From assembly GCF_030764225.1 (NCBI RefSeq), contig NZ_JASAXH010000007.1: 64,000 nucleotides of DNA; one strand, given 5' to 3'. The stretch comes from Phocoenobacter atlanticus (lineage in GTDB: Bacteria; Pseudomonadota; Gammaproteobacteria; Enterobacterales; Pasteurellaceae). The first letter of the stretch is position 1. Every line of letters starts with the position of its first letter. The notes below the pieces were generated by a model that saw only the letters and a program-made list of their open reading frames with translations, ran no database searches and was not told the DNA's origin. Below, one piece after another: positions 16,323 to 25,700 of the stretch. Both the position numbers and the translations under genes were made by a program.

Positions 16323-18271
16323 TGAACGTTTTTAGCCAAAAAGAATTAGTATCCAAAGAAGTGAGCAACGGTAAGGCTGAGGCTCATCTTTTTATTCGTC
16401 GAGCATTAATTGGGTTTCTTGGTGTTCTTGTGTTAACTGCAATATTATTTGCTAATATCTATCATTTACAAATTATTGATTATAAAACCTACCAAACTCG
16501 TTCTAATGGAAATAGAATTAAATTATTACCAACTCCTCCTGTTCGAGGATTGATTTATGATCGTAAGGGAAAAGTACTCGCACAGAATTTAACTTTTTTT
16601 GGATTATATATTGTTCCTGAAAAAGTCAATAATCTCAAAGAAACATTACAAAAATTAAAAGATGTTGTAGGCTTAACAGATAAGGATATTGAAGCCTTTC
16701 ATAAAGAACGCAGACGTTCTTCCCATTACACGCCTATTATTTTAAAAAAAGATTTAACAGAAGAACAAATTGCTCGTTTTGCTGTAAATCAATATTTATT
16801 TCCTAACATTGATGTTCAAGCTTATTTTAAACGTTATTATCCTTATGGCGATGCATTAACGCATATTATTGGCTATGTCGCAAAAATAAATGACAAAGAT
16901 CAAAAAAAGTTGAAAGCGGAAGGGAAATATCAAGATTATGCAGGTATGCATAGTATTGGTAAGCGTGGTATCGAAAAATATTATGAAGAGCAGCTACACG
17001 GAATGCCAGGATTTGAAGAAGTTGAAATTAATAATAGAGGTAAAGTTATTCGTAAATTAAGGGAAAAAAATGCCATTGCAGGAAGCAGTATTCAATTGAC
17101 GCTTGATATTGATTTACAGCGTTATATTGTGGATTTATTATCGGATAACAAAGGGGCGGTTGTGGTATTAGATGCGAAAGATAGTAGCATATTAGCAATG
17201 GTTACCAATCCGAGTTATAACAATAATTTATTTGTTGATGGTATTTCTTACGATGATTATGAGTATTTATTAAATAATCCTAATCGACCTCTGTATAGCC
17301 GAGCAACGCAAGGATCTTACCCTCCTGCCTCAACAATTAAACCTTTTATGGCAATTGCAGGTTTAACAGAAGGGATTGTTACACCTCAGATGACCATTTT
17401 TGATCCAGGATATTGGATAATTCCAAATACTAGCCGTAAATTTAGAGATTGGAAACGAGCAGGACACGGACAAACAAATTTAAATAAAGCAATTACGGAG
17501 TCTTCGGATACTTATTTTTATCAATTGGCGTTTAATTTAGGTATTGATAAGACATCAAAATGGATGAAAAAATTTGGCTTTGGAGAAAAGACGGGTATTG
17601 ATATTTTTGAAGAGTCTTCTGCCATTATGCCAAGTCGTGAATGGAAGCAAAAACGTTATAAGCAACAGTGGTTACAAGGAGATACAGTCTCTGTCGGGAT
17701 TGGGCAGGGCTATTGGACAGCGACACCACTACAACTTGCCAAAGCATTAGCTATTTTGGTGAATAATGGTAAAGTGAATACTCCCCACTTAATGAAAGAA
17801 ATTGTGGGGGTTGATGTTATGCAATATCAAGATCCCCTTTTGTATGATGATATAAAAAATGTACCTAACACATTTTGGAAAGCATCAAAACAGGGAATGT
17901 ATAGTGTTATTAATTCATCGCATGGAACTGCACGCAAGGCTTTTGCCGATACACCTTATAAAGTTGCAGGGAAATCTGGTACTGCACAAGTATTTAGTTT
18001 GGCAGAAAACCAAAAATATGATGCGAAAGAGCTTAAAAAAGAATTACACGATCACGCGTTATTTATTAGTTTTGCGCCTTATGAAGATCCTAAAGTTATC
18101 GTTTCTATTATTTTGGAAAATGCAGGAGGAGGATCAAGTAATGCTGCTCCAGTTGTGAGAAAAATAATGGATTACATCTTTCTTGAATCGGATTTATTTA
18201 AAAATTTGCAAAATTTAGATCAAAAGTCACCGCTCAATACCCCTCAAGAAGGTAAGGTTTCAAATGAATAG
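16322..18271 (+). CDS. mrdA: Penicillin-binding protein 2 (elongasome transpeptidase)
   Basis: This class B DD-transpeptidase crosslinks peptidoglycan during lateral wall growth. The 649-residue protein has an N-terminal membrane anchor (about residues 30-50), a pedestal/dimerisation domain, and the transpeptidase motifs in order: active-site Ser in SYPPASTIKPF, SSD in ESSDTYFYQ, and KSGTAQ. It overlaps rlmH at the start and mrdB at the end (8 bases), so the genes are translationally coupled. Beta-lactams such as mecillinam target this protein in other species. Confidence 0.97.
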   Translation: MNVFSQKELVSKEVSNGKAEAHLFIRRALIGFLGVLVLTAILFANIYHLQIIDYKTYQTRSNGNRIKLLPTPPVRGLIYDRKGKVLAQNLTFFGLYIVPEKVNNLKETLQKLKDVVGLTDKDIEAFHKERRRSSHYTPIILKKDLTEEQIARFAVNQYLFPNIDVQAYFKRYYPYGDALTHIIGYVAKINDKDQKKLKAEGKYQDYAGMHSIGKRGIEKYYEEQLHGMPGFEEVEINNRGKVIRKLREKNAIAGSSIQLTLDIDLQRYIVDLLSDNKGAVVVLDAKDSSILAMVTNPSYNNNLFVDGISYDDYEYLLNNPNRPLYSRATQGSYPPASTIKPFMAIAGLTEGIVTPQMTIFDPGYWIIPNTSRKFRDWKRAGHGQTNLNKAITESSDTYFYQLAFNLGIDKTSKWMKKFGFGEKTGIDIFEESSAIMPSREWKQKRYKQQWLQGDTVSVGIGQGYWTATPLQLAKALAILVNNGKVNTPHLMKEIVGVDVMQYQDPLLYDDIKNVPNTFWKASKQGMYSVINSSHGTARKAFADTPYKVAGKSGTAQVFSLAENQKYDAKELKKELHDHALFISFAPYEDPKVIVSIILENAGGGSSNAAPVVRKIMDYIFLESDLFKNLQNLDQKSPLNTPQEGKVSNE

Positions 18272-19406
18272 TACATTTATCACTTATATGAAAAAAATAT
18301 TGGATATTGATATTTGGTTGTTACTTGGATTATTGATGATTAGTTGTTATGGTTTATGGGTATTATATAGTGCGAGTGGTGCCAATGAAAGAATGTTCAA
18401 TAGTCGATTAATTCAAATAACATTAGGATTTGGTGTACTCTTTTTTATGGCTCTTGTTCCTCCTCGTGTTTATGAATTTTTTTCTCCTTTTCTTTATTTA
18501 CTCTGTATTGTTTTACTCGTTTTGGTTGATGTAACGGGGGAAATAAGTAAAGGAGCACAACGTTGGTTAAACTTGGGTTTTGTTCGTTTTCAACCTTCAG
18601 AAGTGGCAAAGTTAGCCGTACCATTAATGGTGGCAACTTATTTGGGTAAACGTTCTTTACCTCCATCATTAAAAGATACCTTTATTGTACTTGTGATTAT
18701 CTTAGTGCCAACATTATTGGTTGCGATACAGCCTGATTTAGGTACCTCGATTCTTGTGTTTGCAGCAGGGATGTTCATCCTTTTTTTAGCAGGATTAAAT
18801 TGGAAGTTAATCGCTTCAGGGCTTTTAGGTTTGGCTATTTTTATTCCGATTATGTGGTTTTATTTGATGCACGATTATCAAAAAACGAGAGTAATGACCT
18901 TACTTGATCCAGAAAAGGATCCGCTGGGTGCAGGTTATCATATTATTCAATCTAAAATTGCGATTGGTTCGGGTGGCTTTTATGGAAAAGGTTGGATGCA
19001 AGGAACACAATCTCAATTAGAGTTTTTACCAGAGCCTCATACTGACTTTATTTTTGCCGTATTAGGTGAAGAGCAAGGAATGGTTGGAATTGTTACTCTC
19101 CTAGCGATTTACCTTTTTATTATAGCAAGAGGATTAATTGTAGGAATGAAGGCAAATTCAATATTTGGGCGTTTAATCTCAGGAGGAACAGCGTTATTAT
19201 TTTTTGTTTATGTCTTTGTAAATATAGGTATGGTGAGTGGCATTCTTCCTGTGGTTGGTGTACCATTACCCCTTTTTAGCTATGGAGGAACATCTTTTGT
19301 GACTTTAATGGCGGCATTTGGTTTAATGATGTCTGTTTATGTACATCAAACAAAACAGAAGGATACCAATCCTTACAATAGAAAATTTACAGAATATAAA
19401 TATTAA
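18264..19406 (+). CDS. mrdB: Rod-shape peptidoglycan polymerase RodA
   Basis: RodA is a SEDS-family glycosyltransferase that polymerises lipid II with PBP2 in the elongasome. The 380-residue chain is a multi-spanning membrane protein with the family stretches VLYSASGANE, GAQRWLNLGFVRFQPSE, QPDLGTSILV, FLPEPHTDFIFAVLGEE and PLPLFSYGGTSF. The last includes the signature loop, and the conserved catalytic Asp lies in the large periplasmic loop. It overlaps mrdA by 8 bases, as expected for partners. Confidence 0.96.
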   Translation: MNSTFITYMKKILDIDIWLLLGLLMISCYGLWVLYSASGANERMFNSRLIQITLGFGVLFFMALVPPRVYEFFSPFLYLLCIVLLVLVDVTGEISKGAQRWLNLGFVRFQPSEVAKLAVPLMVATYLGKRSLPPSLKDTFIVLVIILVPTLLVAIQPDLGTSILVFAAGMFILFLAGLNWKLIASGLLGLAIFIPIMWFYLMHDYQKTRVMTLLDPEKDPLGAGYHIIQSKIAIGSGGFYGKGWMQGTQSQLEFLPEPHTDFIFAVLGEEQGMVGIVTLLAIYLFIIARGLIVGMKANSIFGRLISGGTALLFFVYVFVNIGMVSGILPVVGVPLPLFSYGGTSFVTLMAAFGLMMSVYVHQTKQKDTNPYNRKFTEYKY

Positions 19407-19431
19407 GAAGGTTTTGAATTAAAGGAATACT

Positions 19432-20232
19432 ATGCGAGTTATAAAATTTTTCAATGTGTTACTTGTTGCTATGATGACAATGAGTACTTTTGCAAATGCA
19501 AAATTATCCAAAAATGATGTTCACGTAAAAGGTGCGAAGTTACTTCCATCTAAGGTGTCGACAAGAATATACAGCTATCGAGATAGAGGGTATAAATATA
19601 CTACCTTGAGTAAAGAGAAATCGGCTCGTTATCATGCTGTTGGAATGGCCAGTTATTACGGTGGTAAGTTTAATGGTCGAAAAACAGCAAGTGGTGAAAT
19701 TTTTAATGAAAATAATTTTACTGCTGCACATAAAACATTGGCGTTTGGTACTTATTTGCTTGTTACTAATTTACGTAATGGGCGTAAAATTATTGTCAGA
19801 GTAAATGATCGAGGTCCATTTAGTAAAAAACGAATTCTTGATCTTTCTAAGAGAGCGGCTCGTTCTTTAGGAATGCTACATTCAGGTGTTGCTAAGGTAA
19901 AAGTTGAAGCTTTACAAGTTGATCAAAATGGTTATATTTCAGGAAAGGGAACGGCATCTTTATTAAAAATAGCCAAAAAATCAGGTTTACCATTAAAAAT
20001 TAAGCAGACGTCAAATTCAACAGCATCTATTATTGTTAAAGTTACAAATTTTGAATCTAAAGATACCGCTTATGAGATAACAAGAAAGGTTAAACCTAAA
20101 ACTGTTATTGAAAAAAATGGCAAGTACTATGATGTGTTAATTACAGTAGATAATATATCACAAGCGAAAAAGCTAAAAAATCAACTTACTCTTTTAACAC
20201 ATAATAAAGTTTATATACACTATAAAAAATAG
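19432..20232 (+). CDS. rlpA: Septal ring lytic transglycosylase RlpA
   Basis: The 266-residue exported protein has a signal peptide (residues 1-23, ending FANA), a double-psi beta-barrel (ASYYGGKFNGRKTASGE...TNLRNGRKIIVRVNDRGPF, about 70-160) and a C-terminal SPOR-like region (about 190-266) that would bind denuded glycan. RlpA cleaves glycan strands lacking stem peptides. There is no lipobox cysteine at the signal cleavage site, so it is probably not a lipoprotein here, unlike the E. coli protein. It lies between mrdB (25-base gap) and dacA (9-base gap). Confidence 0.92.
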   Translation: MRVIKFFNVLLVAMMTMSTFANAKLSKNDVHVKGAKLLPSKVSTRIYSYRDRGYKYTTLSKEKSARYHAVGMASYYGGKFNGRKTASGEIFNENNFTAAHKTLAFGTYLLVTNLRNGRKIIVRVNDRGPFSKKRILDLSKRAARSLGMLHSGVAKVKVEALQVDQNGYISGKGTASLLKIAKKSGLPLKIKQTSNSTASIIVKVTNFESKDTAYEITRKVKPKTVIEKNGKYYDVLITVDNISQAKKLKNQLTLLTHNKVYIHYKK

Positions 20233-20241
20233 GGAGATGCA

Positions 20242-21423
20242 ATGTCTAAAATTATGAATAAATTACACCAGTTAGGATTATGTGTATTAATAACATCATC
20301 GGTTGCTTATGCTCAGAATGATATAGATTTTACTCCATCTCTTCCATCATTAAAGGCACAAACTTATGTCTTAATGGATTATAATTCGGGACAAGTATTA
20401 GCGAGTTTAAATCCCAATCAACGTCATTATCCAGCGAGTTTAACTAAAATGATGACCAGTTATGTTATCGGTTCTGCTATTAAGCAGGGATATATTAGTA
20501 ATGATGATGAAGTGATTGTTTCTGAAGCTGCTTGGGGATATAAATTCCCAGGTTCATCAAAAATGTTTTTAAACTTAAAACAAAAAGTATCTGTAGATGA
20601 ATTAAATAGAGGGATTATTATTGCTTCAGGAAATGATGCTTGTGTTGCAATGGCTGAACATATTTCAGGTTCTCAAGAAGCTTTTATTAATGTAATGAAC
20701 CAATATGTAGATAAGTTTGGTTTAAAAAATACACATTTTGCAACAGTGCACGGTTTAGATCATCCAAAACAATACTCTTCAGCTTATGATATGGCAATGA
20801 TAGCTTCTCGAATTATTCGTGATTTACCTGAAGAATATAAAATTTATTCAGAAAAAGAATTTACTTTTAATAAGATTAAACAGCGTAATCGAAATGGTTT
20901 ATTGTGGGATAAATCAATGAATGTTGATGGTATGAAAACCGGACATACTAATGAAGCTGGCTATAACCTTGTTGCCTCAGCGACAAATTCGAATATGCGT
21001 TTAATTTCAGTCGTAATGGGGGTACCCACTTATAAAGGTCGTGAAATTGAAAGTAAGAAATTGTTAAAATGGGGATTTAATAATTTTGAAACATTCAAAT
21101 CTGTGACGGCGAATCAAACGATTGCTGAACAAAGTGTTTATTATGGTGAACAAAATAAAGTAAAACTTGGATCATTTACCGATAGCTATATTACTATTCC
21201 TAAAGGTAAAAGGGCAGAGCTAAAAGTACGCTACGATTTAGAGAATAAAGAGTTAAAAGCACCTTTAATCAAAAAACAAGTAGTTGGAAAAATTATTTAT
21301 CAATTAGCAGGAAAAGAGATCGCCTCGACGGATTTACAAGTAATGGAAGATGTAATGGAAACAAATATCTTTGGGCAAGCTTGGGATTGGTGTGTTTTAA
21401 CCGTACAAGGATTTTTTAATTAA
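20242..21423 (+). CDS. dacA: D-alanyl-D-alanine carboxypeptidase (PBP5/6 family)
   Basis: This periplasmic low-molecular-mass PBP trims the terminal D-Ala from stem peptides. The 393-residue chain has a signal peptide ending VAYA, active-site motifs SLTK (PASLTKMM), SGN (IASGNDACVAM) and KTG (GMKTGHTNEAG), a C-terminal beta domain, and a final amphipathic segment (FGQAWDWCVLTVQGFFN) for membrane attachment. Length and layout are standard. A GGGAGATG site precedes the ATG. In many relatives ybeD-lipB follows dacA; here queH follows 2 bases later. Confidence 0.96.
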   Translation: MSKIMNKLHQLGLCVLITSSVAYAQNDIDFTPSLPSLKAQTYVLMDYNSGQVLASLNPNQRHYPASLTKMMTSYVIGSAIKQGYISNDDEVIVSEAAWGYKFPGSSKMFLNLKQKVSVDELNRGIIIASGNDACVAMAEHISGSQEAFINVMNQYVDKFGLKNTHFATVHGLDHPKQYSSAYDMAMIASRIIRDLPEEYKIYSEKEFTFNKIKQRNRNGLLWDKSMNVDGMKTGHTNEAGYNLVASATNSNMRLISVVMGVPTYKGREIESKKLLKWGFNNFETFKSVTANQTIAEQSVYYGEQNKVKLGSFTDSYITIPKGKRAELKVRYDLENKELKAPLIKKQVVGKIIYQLAGKEIASTDLQVMEDVMETNIFGQAWDWCVLTVQGFFN

Positions 21424-21425
21424 AT

Positions 21426-22118
21426 ATGGAACCGCAACACAAAAAGAGACGTCAAAAGAAAGATCCTAATGCACCTTTTGTTCGTCCACAACTAGAGCTA
21501 CCGAATGGACATAAAAAATTATTATTACATTCTTGTTGTGCACCTTGTTCAGGGGAGGTAATGGAAGCAATTTTGGCATCAGGAATAGAGTTTACCATTT
21601 ATTTTTATAACCCAAATATTCATCCATTAAAAGAATACTTAATTCGTAAAGAAGAAAATATTCGTTTTGCAGAAAAATATAATATTCCTTTTATTGATGC
21701 AGATTATAATCGTGCAGATTGGTTTGAGCGTGCAAAAGGAATGGAAGATGAACCAGAACGAGGTATTCGTTGTACAATGTGCTTTGATATGCGTTTTGAA
21801 AAAGCGGCACAATATGCTCACGAAAATGGTTTTCCTGTTTATACGAGCTGTTTAGGTATTTCTCGTTGGAAAGATATGAATCAAATTAATGGCTGTGGGC
21901 ATCGTGCTGCAGAACCTTATGATGATGTCGTTTATTGGGATTACAATTGGCGTAAAGGTGGCGGCTCACAACGAATGATAGAAATCAGTAAACGTGAACA
22001 GTTTTATCAACAAGAATATTGCGGTTGCGTGTACTCATTGCGAGATTCTAATCGATGGCGAGAGGCAAGTGGTCGTCAAAAAATAGAAATAGGTAAACTT
22101 TATTACTCAATGGGATAA
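21426..22118 (+). CDS. queH: Epoxyqueuosine reductase QueH
   Basis: QueH reduces epoxyqueuosine to queuosine in tRNA and is unrelated to QueG. The 230-residue protein (DUF208) has the paired-cysteine motif LLHSCCAPCSGEV near the N-terminus, CTMCFDMRFEKAA in the middle, SCLGISRWKDMNQINGCG, and a C-terminal YCGCVYS. These cysteines bind the Fe-S cluster and a second iron. It starts 2 bases after the dacA stop and so is probably co-transcribed with the cell-wall genes without a functional link. Confidence 0.93.
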   Translation: MEPQHKKRRQKKDPNAPFVRPQLELPNGHKKLLLHSCCAPCSGEVMEAILASGIEFTIYFYNPNIHPLKEYLIRKEENIRFAEKYNIPFIDADYNRADWFERAKGMEDEPERGIRCTMCFDMRFEKAAQYAHENGFPVYTSCLGISRWKDMNQINGCGHRAAEPYDDVVYWDYNWRKGGGSQRMIEISKREQFYQQEYCGCVYSLRDSNRWREASGRQKIEIGKLYYSMG

Positions 22119-22294
22119 TATTGGATAGTAAGTGCACAAAATATTTTTGAAGCGGTATGATCGGTAACACTTTTTGCAAATAATTTCTGTTTTTGGATAA
22201 ATTCCCCTCAATCAGTAAAAAAATGCAAAAAAATGCTAGACAATAGCTTATAAAATCACTAACATACGCTCTCGCAACGACGCAGTACTTAAAG

Positions 22295-22371
<77 letters not shown>

Positions 22372-22406
22372 GACGTTAATGCTAATACAACAAAAAAATA
22401 GACAAT

Positions 22407-22483
22407 GGTGGCTATAGCTCAGTTGGTAGAGCCCCGGATTGTGATTCCGGTTGTCGTGGGTTCAAATCCCATTAGCCACCCCA
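22407..22483 (+). tRNA. tRNA-His (anticodon GTG)
   Basis: The acceptor GTGGCTA pairs with TAGCCAC. The extra G at -1 (22407) and C73 are the histidine identity pair. The anticodon loop contains GTG (GGATTGTGATTCC), and CCA is encoded. Confidence 0.96.
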
Positions 22484-22508
22484 TTTTTTGTATAACTCAA
22501 ATTAAGAT

Positions 22509-22585
22509 CGGCGAGTAGCGCAGCTTGGTAGCGCAACTGGTTTGGGACCAGTGGGTCGTAGGTTCGAATCCTATCTCGCCGACCA
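22509..22585 (+). tRNA. tRNA-Pro (anticodon TGG)
   Basis: The acceptor CGGCGAG pairs with CTCGCCG. The anticodon arm ACTGG-TTTGGGA-CCAGT gives TGG, and CCA is encoded. Confidence 0.96.
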
Positions 22586-22608
22586 CTTCTTTTTAATTCA
22601 ATTTTAAT

Positions 22609-22637
22609 CAAAAAAATACCCACAGTAATTAATTACT
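22609..22637 (-). terminator. Terminator after nanM
   Basis: On the minus strand a stem built on CAGTAAT-TA-ATTACTG, extended by wobble and C-G pairs, ends in a run of seven U residues. It lies 30 bases past the nanM stop. Confidence 0.7.
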
Positions 22638-22666
22638 GCAGGCATTTGTTTTTAAATCAGAAATGA

Positions 22667-23809
22667 TTATTCAACAGTTAATGTTTTACCATCATAACTC
22701 ATCGTTTTAACCTCTGTTAATGCTTTATTACCCGTAGTTTTACCACCAGCAATAATCACTTTATCGCCATAAGTAACAGAAACTGCTCCAGCAGTACCCA
22801 CAGGCAATTTACCTACAATTTTCCACGAGCCTGTTTTCATATCTAAAGCATAAACATCAGAACGGAATGTTTTACTTGCTTTTGCTTTACGATGATCGTT
22901 GACACCTTTTTTGTAATTTTCAGCGACACCTGGGAAGTTTGCACCACCAGTCACTAAATACGTACCGTGACTAACACCACTCATTACAGCAGCAATACCT
23001 TCTTGATATTTATCGCCTTTTGGAGCTGGAAGTTTTTGCATTGCTTTCCACTCAATACCTTTATCACCTAGTGTTCCCACTTCTGTGGTATCCGTACGAA
23101 GTCCTGCTTTAAGTTCACCATTTGCAACTACAAATTTACCATCAACAACGGCAAAGGCTGCTCCAGCACGTCCACCATAAGGGAAGTAGCCTTGATTTGC
23201 CCAGTGATTGGTTTTTGGTTCATAGCTGGTTACAATTGAATTAAATAAGAAATCTTCTGCAGACATATCAAAATATTTATCAAAGACTTTGCCCTTGCCT
23301 TCTTTTCCTGCTGCTTTTGCATCTTGGAATAAGCCATCCCAAATATTTTGGTTTACCCCACCAAAGAAGTAAATTTTACCTTTATAGGTTGTCACACTGG
23401 TACCTGCACTTGGACCAAATGGTGAGCGAGTCGTTAGTTTTTGCCATTTTTTATCAGCGGGATTGTAGCTATAGGCATCTTTTGCCGTTTGGTTATCAGC
23501 AACCTCTGTATTATGGAAACCGCCAAAAACATAAAGTTTACCATCAACACCTGCGGCAACAGCTTGGTTTCTTTTACCACCTGGGAATGCAGGAACCACT
23601 TCCCATTTAGCTTCTTTTTCTTTTAAATTTAATGAATAGAATAAGTCAGAACCTGAACCTAACCCCACATAAAGGGTATCACCCACTAATGCACCTGTTC
23701 CTGAACCCGCAATCACTTCTGGTAAAGCAGGGTATGATCCAGCAAATGCACCTTGAGTTAAAGCGAGAGCTGCAATTGCGATAGATGATTTAAAAAAAAC
23801 TTTTTTCAT
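22667..23809 (-). CDS. nanM: N-acetylneuraminate epimerase (mutarotase)
   Basis: NanM speeds the alpha to beta conversion of free sialic acid in the periplasm. The 380-residue protein has a signal peptide (about residues 1-23, ending GAFA) and kelch-type repeats with recurring GG turns (FGGFHNT, FFGGVNQN, VTGGANFPG, IIAGGKTTG) that form a six-bladed propeller. It stands alone, with no other nan genes in the window. The remnant at 24220-24282, read divergently, may once have been a partner gene such as an outer-membrane porin. Confidence 0.93.
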   Translation of the reverse strand: MKKVFFKSSIAIAALALTQGAFAGSYPALPEVIAGSGTGALVGDTLYVGLGSGSDLFYSLNLKEKEAKWEVVPAFPGGKRNQAVAAGVDGKLYVFGGFHNTEVADNQTAKDAYSYNPADKKWQKLTTRSPFGPSAGTSVTTYKGKIYFFGGVNQNIWDGLFQDAKAAGKEGKGKVFDKYFDMSAEDFLFNSIVTSYEPKTNHWANQGYFPYGGRAGAAFAVVDGKFVVANGELKAGLRTDTTEVGTLGDKGIEWKAMQKLPAPKGDKYQEGIAAVMSGVSHGTYLVTGGANFPGVAENYKKGVNDHRKAKASKTFRSDVYALDMKTGSWKIVGKLPVGTAGAVSVTYGDKVIIAGGKTTGNKALTEVKTMSYDGKTLTVE

Positions 23810-24219
23810 TGATAAACTCCTTATATATTTAACAAAGATAGGAATAGTTAAATAGAAAGTAAATGCGAAAATATTACTAGGCGTAATTTAGATATTACAT
23901 TTACCCTATATTTAATTAACTAAAGAAAAACTTCAAAATTTGGAGTTAATTTGAAATTAACTTCTAAAAAGTGATTATATTCAAGACGATTTATTTTAGG
24001 AATAAAAAAAATTCAATTTTGCTAGTTAGTTCACAAAATTGAAATTTTTATAAAAATATCTAAAAGGGTTGGGATCTTGCTAACTTATTGAAAAGATTAT
24101 ATTATGGATAAAAAAGTTAAAAAGACCACCAAATTAGTTTTACTTCTAAGTAGTTTGTTTTAGAAAACTAATATTATCTGAGTTCGTTGTTTGAATTAAA
24201 TACAAATTAGGAGCAAAAA
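23810..24219. other. AT-rich intergenic stretch with no recognisable gene
   Basis: This 410-base region between the divergent nanM start and the truncated leader ORF contains no coding frame that I can support, no tRNA and no clear repeat. It presumably carries the nanM promoter, but no convincing -35/-10 pair or CRP-type site was identified. Confidence 0.5.
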
Positions 24220-24282
24220 ATGAAAAGATCATTACTATTTTTATCACTACTTTCGGTCTTCCCAAGCTATGCAGATCAATGA
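24220..24282 (+). pseudogene. Signal-peptide remnant of a lost exported protein
   Basis: An ATG with a good upstream AGGAGC site opens a 20-codon frame, MKRSLLFLSLLSVFPSYADQ, ending in TGA. It is a near-perfect Sec signal peptide with an SYA cleavage site that stops just after cleavage. Nothing downstream continues the protein in any obvious frame before secE. The best reading is the 5' end of a deleted porin or periplasmic protein gene. A functional short peptide is possible but less likely. Confidence 0.55.
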
Positions 24283-24369
24283 CAGATTTACCCCATATCC
24301 ATTCATAGAACGACATAAAATTTCTACCAAATAAGGTAATCTAATCTACTTTTATACAGAATTATATTA

Positions 24370-24384
24370 AACCAAGCGGTAACA
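24370..24384 (+). repeat. DNA uptake-type sequence before secE
   Basis: ACCAAGCGGTAACATT is followed by an A/T stretch and TTTGCAAA. It departs from the core at two positions but keeps the extended form. Confidence 0.55.
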
Positions 24385-24420
24385 TTTTTATGAAAATTTG
24401 CAAAAAGTGATAAAAGATCG

Positions 24421-24448
24421 TGGCAACCGCTGTAGAAAATGGTAGAAT
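24421..24448 (+). promoter_or_regulatory. Probable promoter of secE-nusG
   Basis: TGGCAA (24421-24426) and TAGAAT (24443-24448) are separated by 16 bases, about 50 bases upstream of the secE ATG. The -10 box is good; the -35 box is weak. Confidence 0.45.
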
Positions 24449-24501
24449 TACACGCTTTCAAAATTGAACAATCTTTTCTTTTACACAAATTTAGGTTTTA
24501 T

Positions 24502-24915
24502 ATGGCAAATAACAATAAAAAGAAAGTCTCTGAAAAAACAGCAGAGATCACATTAAAAAGTAAAGGTGTAAATACATTTTTATGGGTAATTGCTATTACG
24601 CTTTTAGCGGTAGCAGCAGTTGGAAATGTTTATTTTACAACACATTTTGGTTTATTAGTTCGCGTCTTATTGATGGTGGGCTTATTGGTTGCAGGCTTGG
24701 TTGTTGCGGCATTAACTAATGAAGGAATAAGAGCGATTAGATTTTTAAAAGAATCTCGCTTAGAATTAAGAAAAATTATTTGGCCAACACGTCAAGAATC
24801 AACGCAAACGACTTTTATTGTGATCGCAATTACCGTCGTGGTTTCTTTAGCCTTATGGGCAATGGATTCAATCATTGTTCAGTTAGTGACATTTTTAACT
24901 GAGTTGAGGTTCTAA
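24502..24915 (+). CDS. secE: Protein translocase subunit SecE
   Basis: SecE clamps SecY in the Sec translocon of the inner membrane. The ATG at 24502 is preferred over the upstream one at 24439 because it follows TTTAGG and the promoter-like TAGAAT overlaps the longer reading. This gives 137 residues: MANNNKKK, two N-terminal membrane segments typical of gammaproteobacterial SecE, the conserved amphipathic helix (FLKESRLELRKIIWPTRQE) and the last membrane segment. It lies 1 base before nusG in the standard secE-nusG pair. Confidence 0.93.
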   Translation: MANNNKKKVSEKTAEITLKSKGVNTFLWVIAITLLAVAAVGNVYFTTHFGLLVRVLLMVGLLVAGLVVAALTNEGIRAIRFLKESRLELRKIIWPTRQESTQTTFIVIAITVVVSLALWAMDSIIVQLVTFLTELRF

Positions 24916-24916
24916 A

Positions 24917-25513
24917 ATGAGTGAAGTTGAAGTAGAAATGGAATCACAAGAACAGCAAGAAGAAGTAGTAACAAAGAGTGATAAACGTTGGTATGTCTTA
25001 CAAGCTTTTTCTGGTTTTGAATCTCGTGTCGCAATTACTTTGCGTGAATACATTAAACAACACCAAATGGAAGATCAGTTTGGTGAAGTATTAGTACCAA
25101 CGGAAGAAGTGATTGAGACTGTAGCGGGCAAGCGTCGTAAATCTGAGCGTAAATTTTTTCCAGGTTATGTTCTTGTACAGATGGATATGAACGATGAAAC
25201 GTGGCATTTGGTTAAAAGTGTGCCTCGTGTATTAGGCTTTATTGGTGGAACAGCGGATAGACCTGCTCCAATTACTCAAAAAGAAGCAGATCGTATTTTA
25301 AATCGCCTTCAAGAAACTTCTGATAAGCCAAAACACAAAACCACTTTCCAACCAGGAGAATTGGTTCGTGTTACTGAAGGTCCATTTGCAGACTTTTCTG
25401 GTACAGTGGAAGAAGTGGATTATGAGAAAAGTCGAGTTAAAGTATCGGTTTCAATCTTTGGTCGTGCAACACCCGTGGAATTAGCCTTTAATCAGATTGA
25501 AAAACAGAGTTAA
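24917..25513 (+). CDS. nusG: Transcription antitermination factor NusG
   Basis: NusG binds the RNA polymerase clamp and links elongation to Rho or the ribosome. The 198-residue protein has an acidic N-terminal extension (about residues 1-20, rich in Glu and Gln), the NGN domain (KRWYVLQAFSGFESRV ... FFPGYVLVQMDM) and a C-terminal KOW domain (GELVRVTEGPFADFSGTVEEVDY). The extension makes it slightly longer than the 181-residue E. coli protein. Confidence 0.97.
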   Translation: MSEVEVEMESQEQQEEVVTKSDKRWYVLQAFSGFESRVAITLREYIKQHQMEDQFGEVLVPTEEVIETVAGKRRKSERKFFPGYVLVQMDMNDETWHLVKSVPRVLGFIGGTADRPAPITQKEADRILNRLQETSDKPKHKTTFQPGELVRVTEGPFADFSGTVEEVDYEKSRVKVSVSIFGRATPVELAFNQIEKQS

Positions 25514-25536
25514 TTAAATTGTAAATTTTTATCAAA

Positions 25537-25565
25537 AACTGACCGCTTGTTTTCGGTGAGTTTTT
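25537..25565 (+). terminator. Terminator after nusG built on an uptake sequence
   Basis: AACTGACCG and CGGTGAGTT form a stem with one mismatch, followed by a T-rich tract. The left arm and loop are at the same time an uptake motif on the minus strand (ACAAGCGGTCAG, 25550-25539). Confidence 0.65.
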
Positions 25566-25593
25566 ATATTTTTGTGAAATCGTTAGGTTTTGC

Positions 25594-25622
25594 TTGAAAA
25601 ATGATCGTGGATTCATTAAAAT
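25594..25622 (+). promoter_or_regulatory. Promoter of rplK-rplA
   Basis: TTGAAA (25594-25599) and TAAAAT (25617-25622) are separated by exactly 17 bases, about 80 bases upstream of the rplK start, where the L11 operon promoter is expected. Confidence 0.65.
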
Positions 25623-25700
25623 CTGCGGTCTTTATATATTTTTTATATAACAACGGGAAGCTAATTTTTAGCGTTATTACCCATTAAGAGGAAATCAAAA

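Noticed and set aside
24439..24501. Upstream extension of secE to an ATG at 24439
   Set aside because: The extra 21 residues are not SecE-like and overlap the promoter; the ATG at 24502 has a better site and gives the usual N-terminus.
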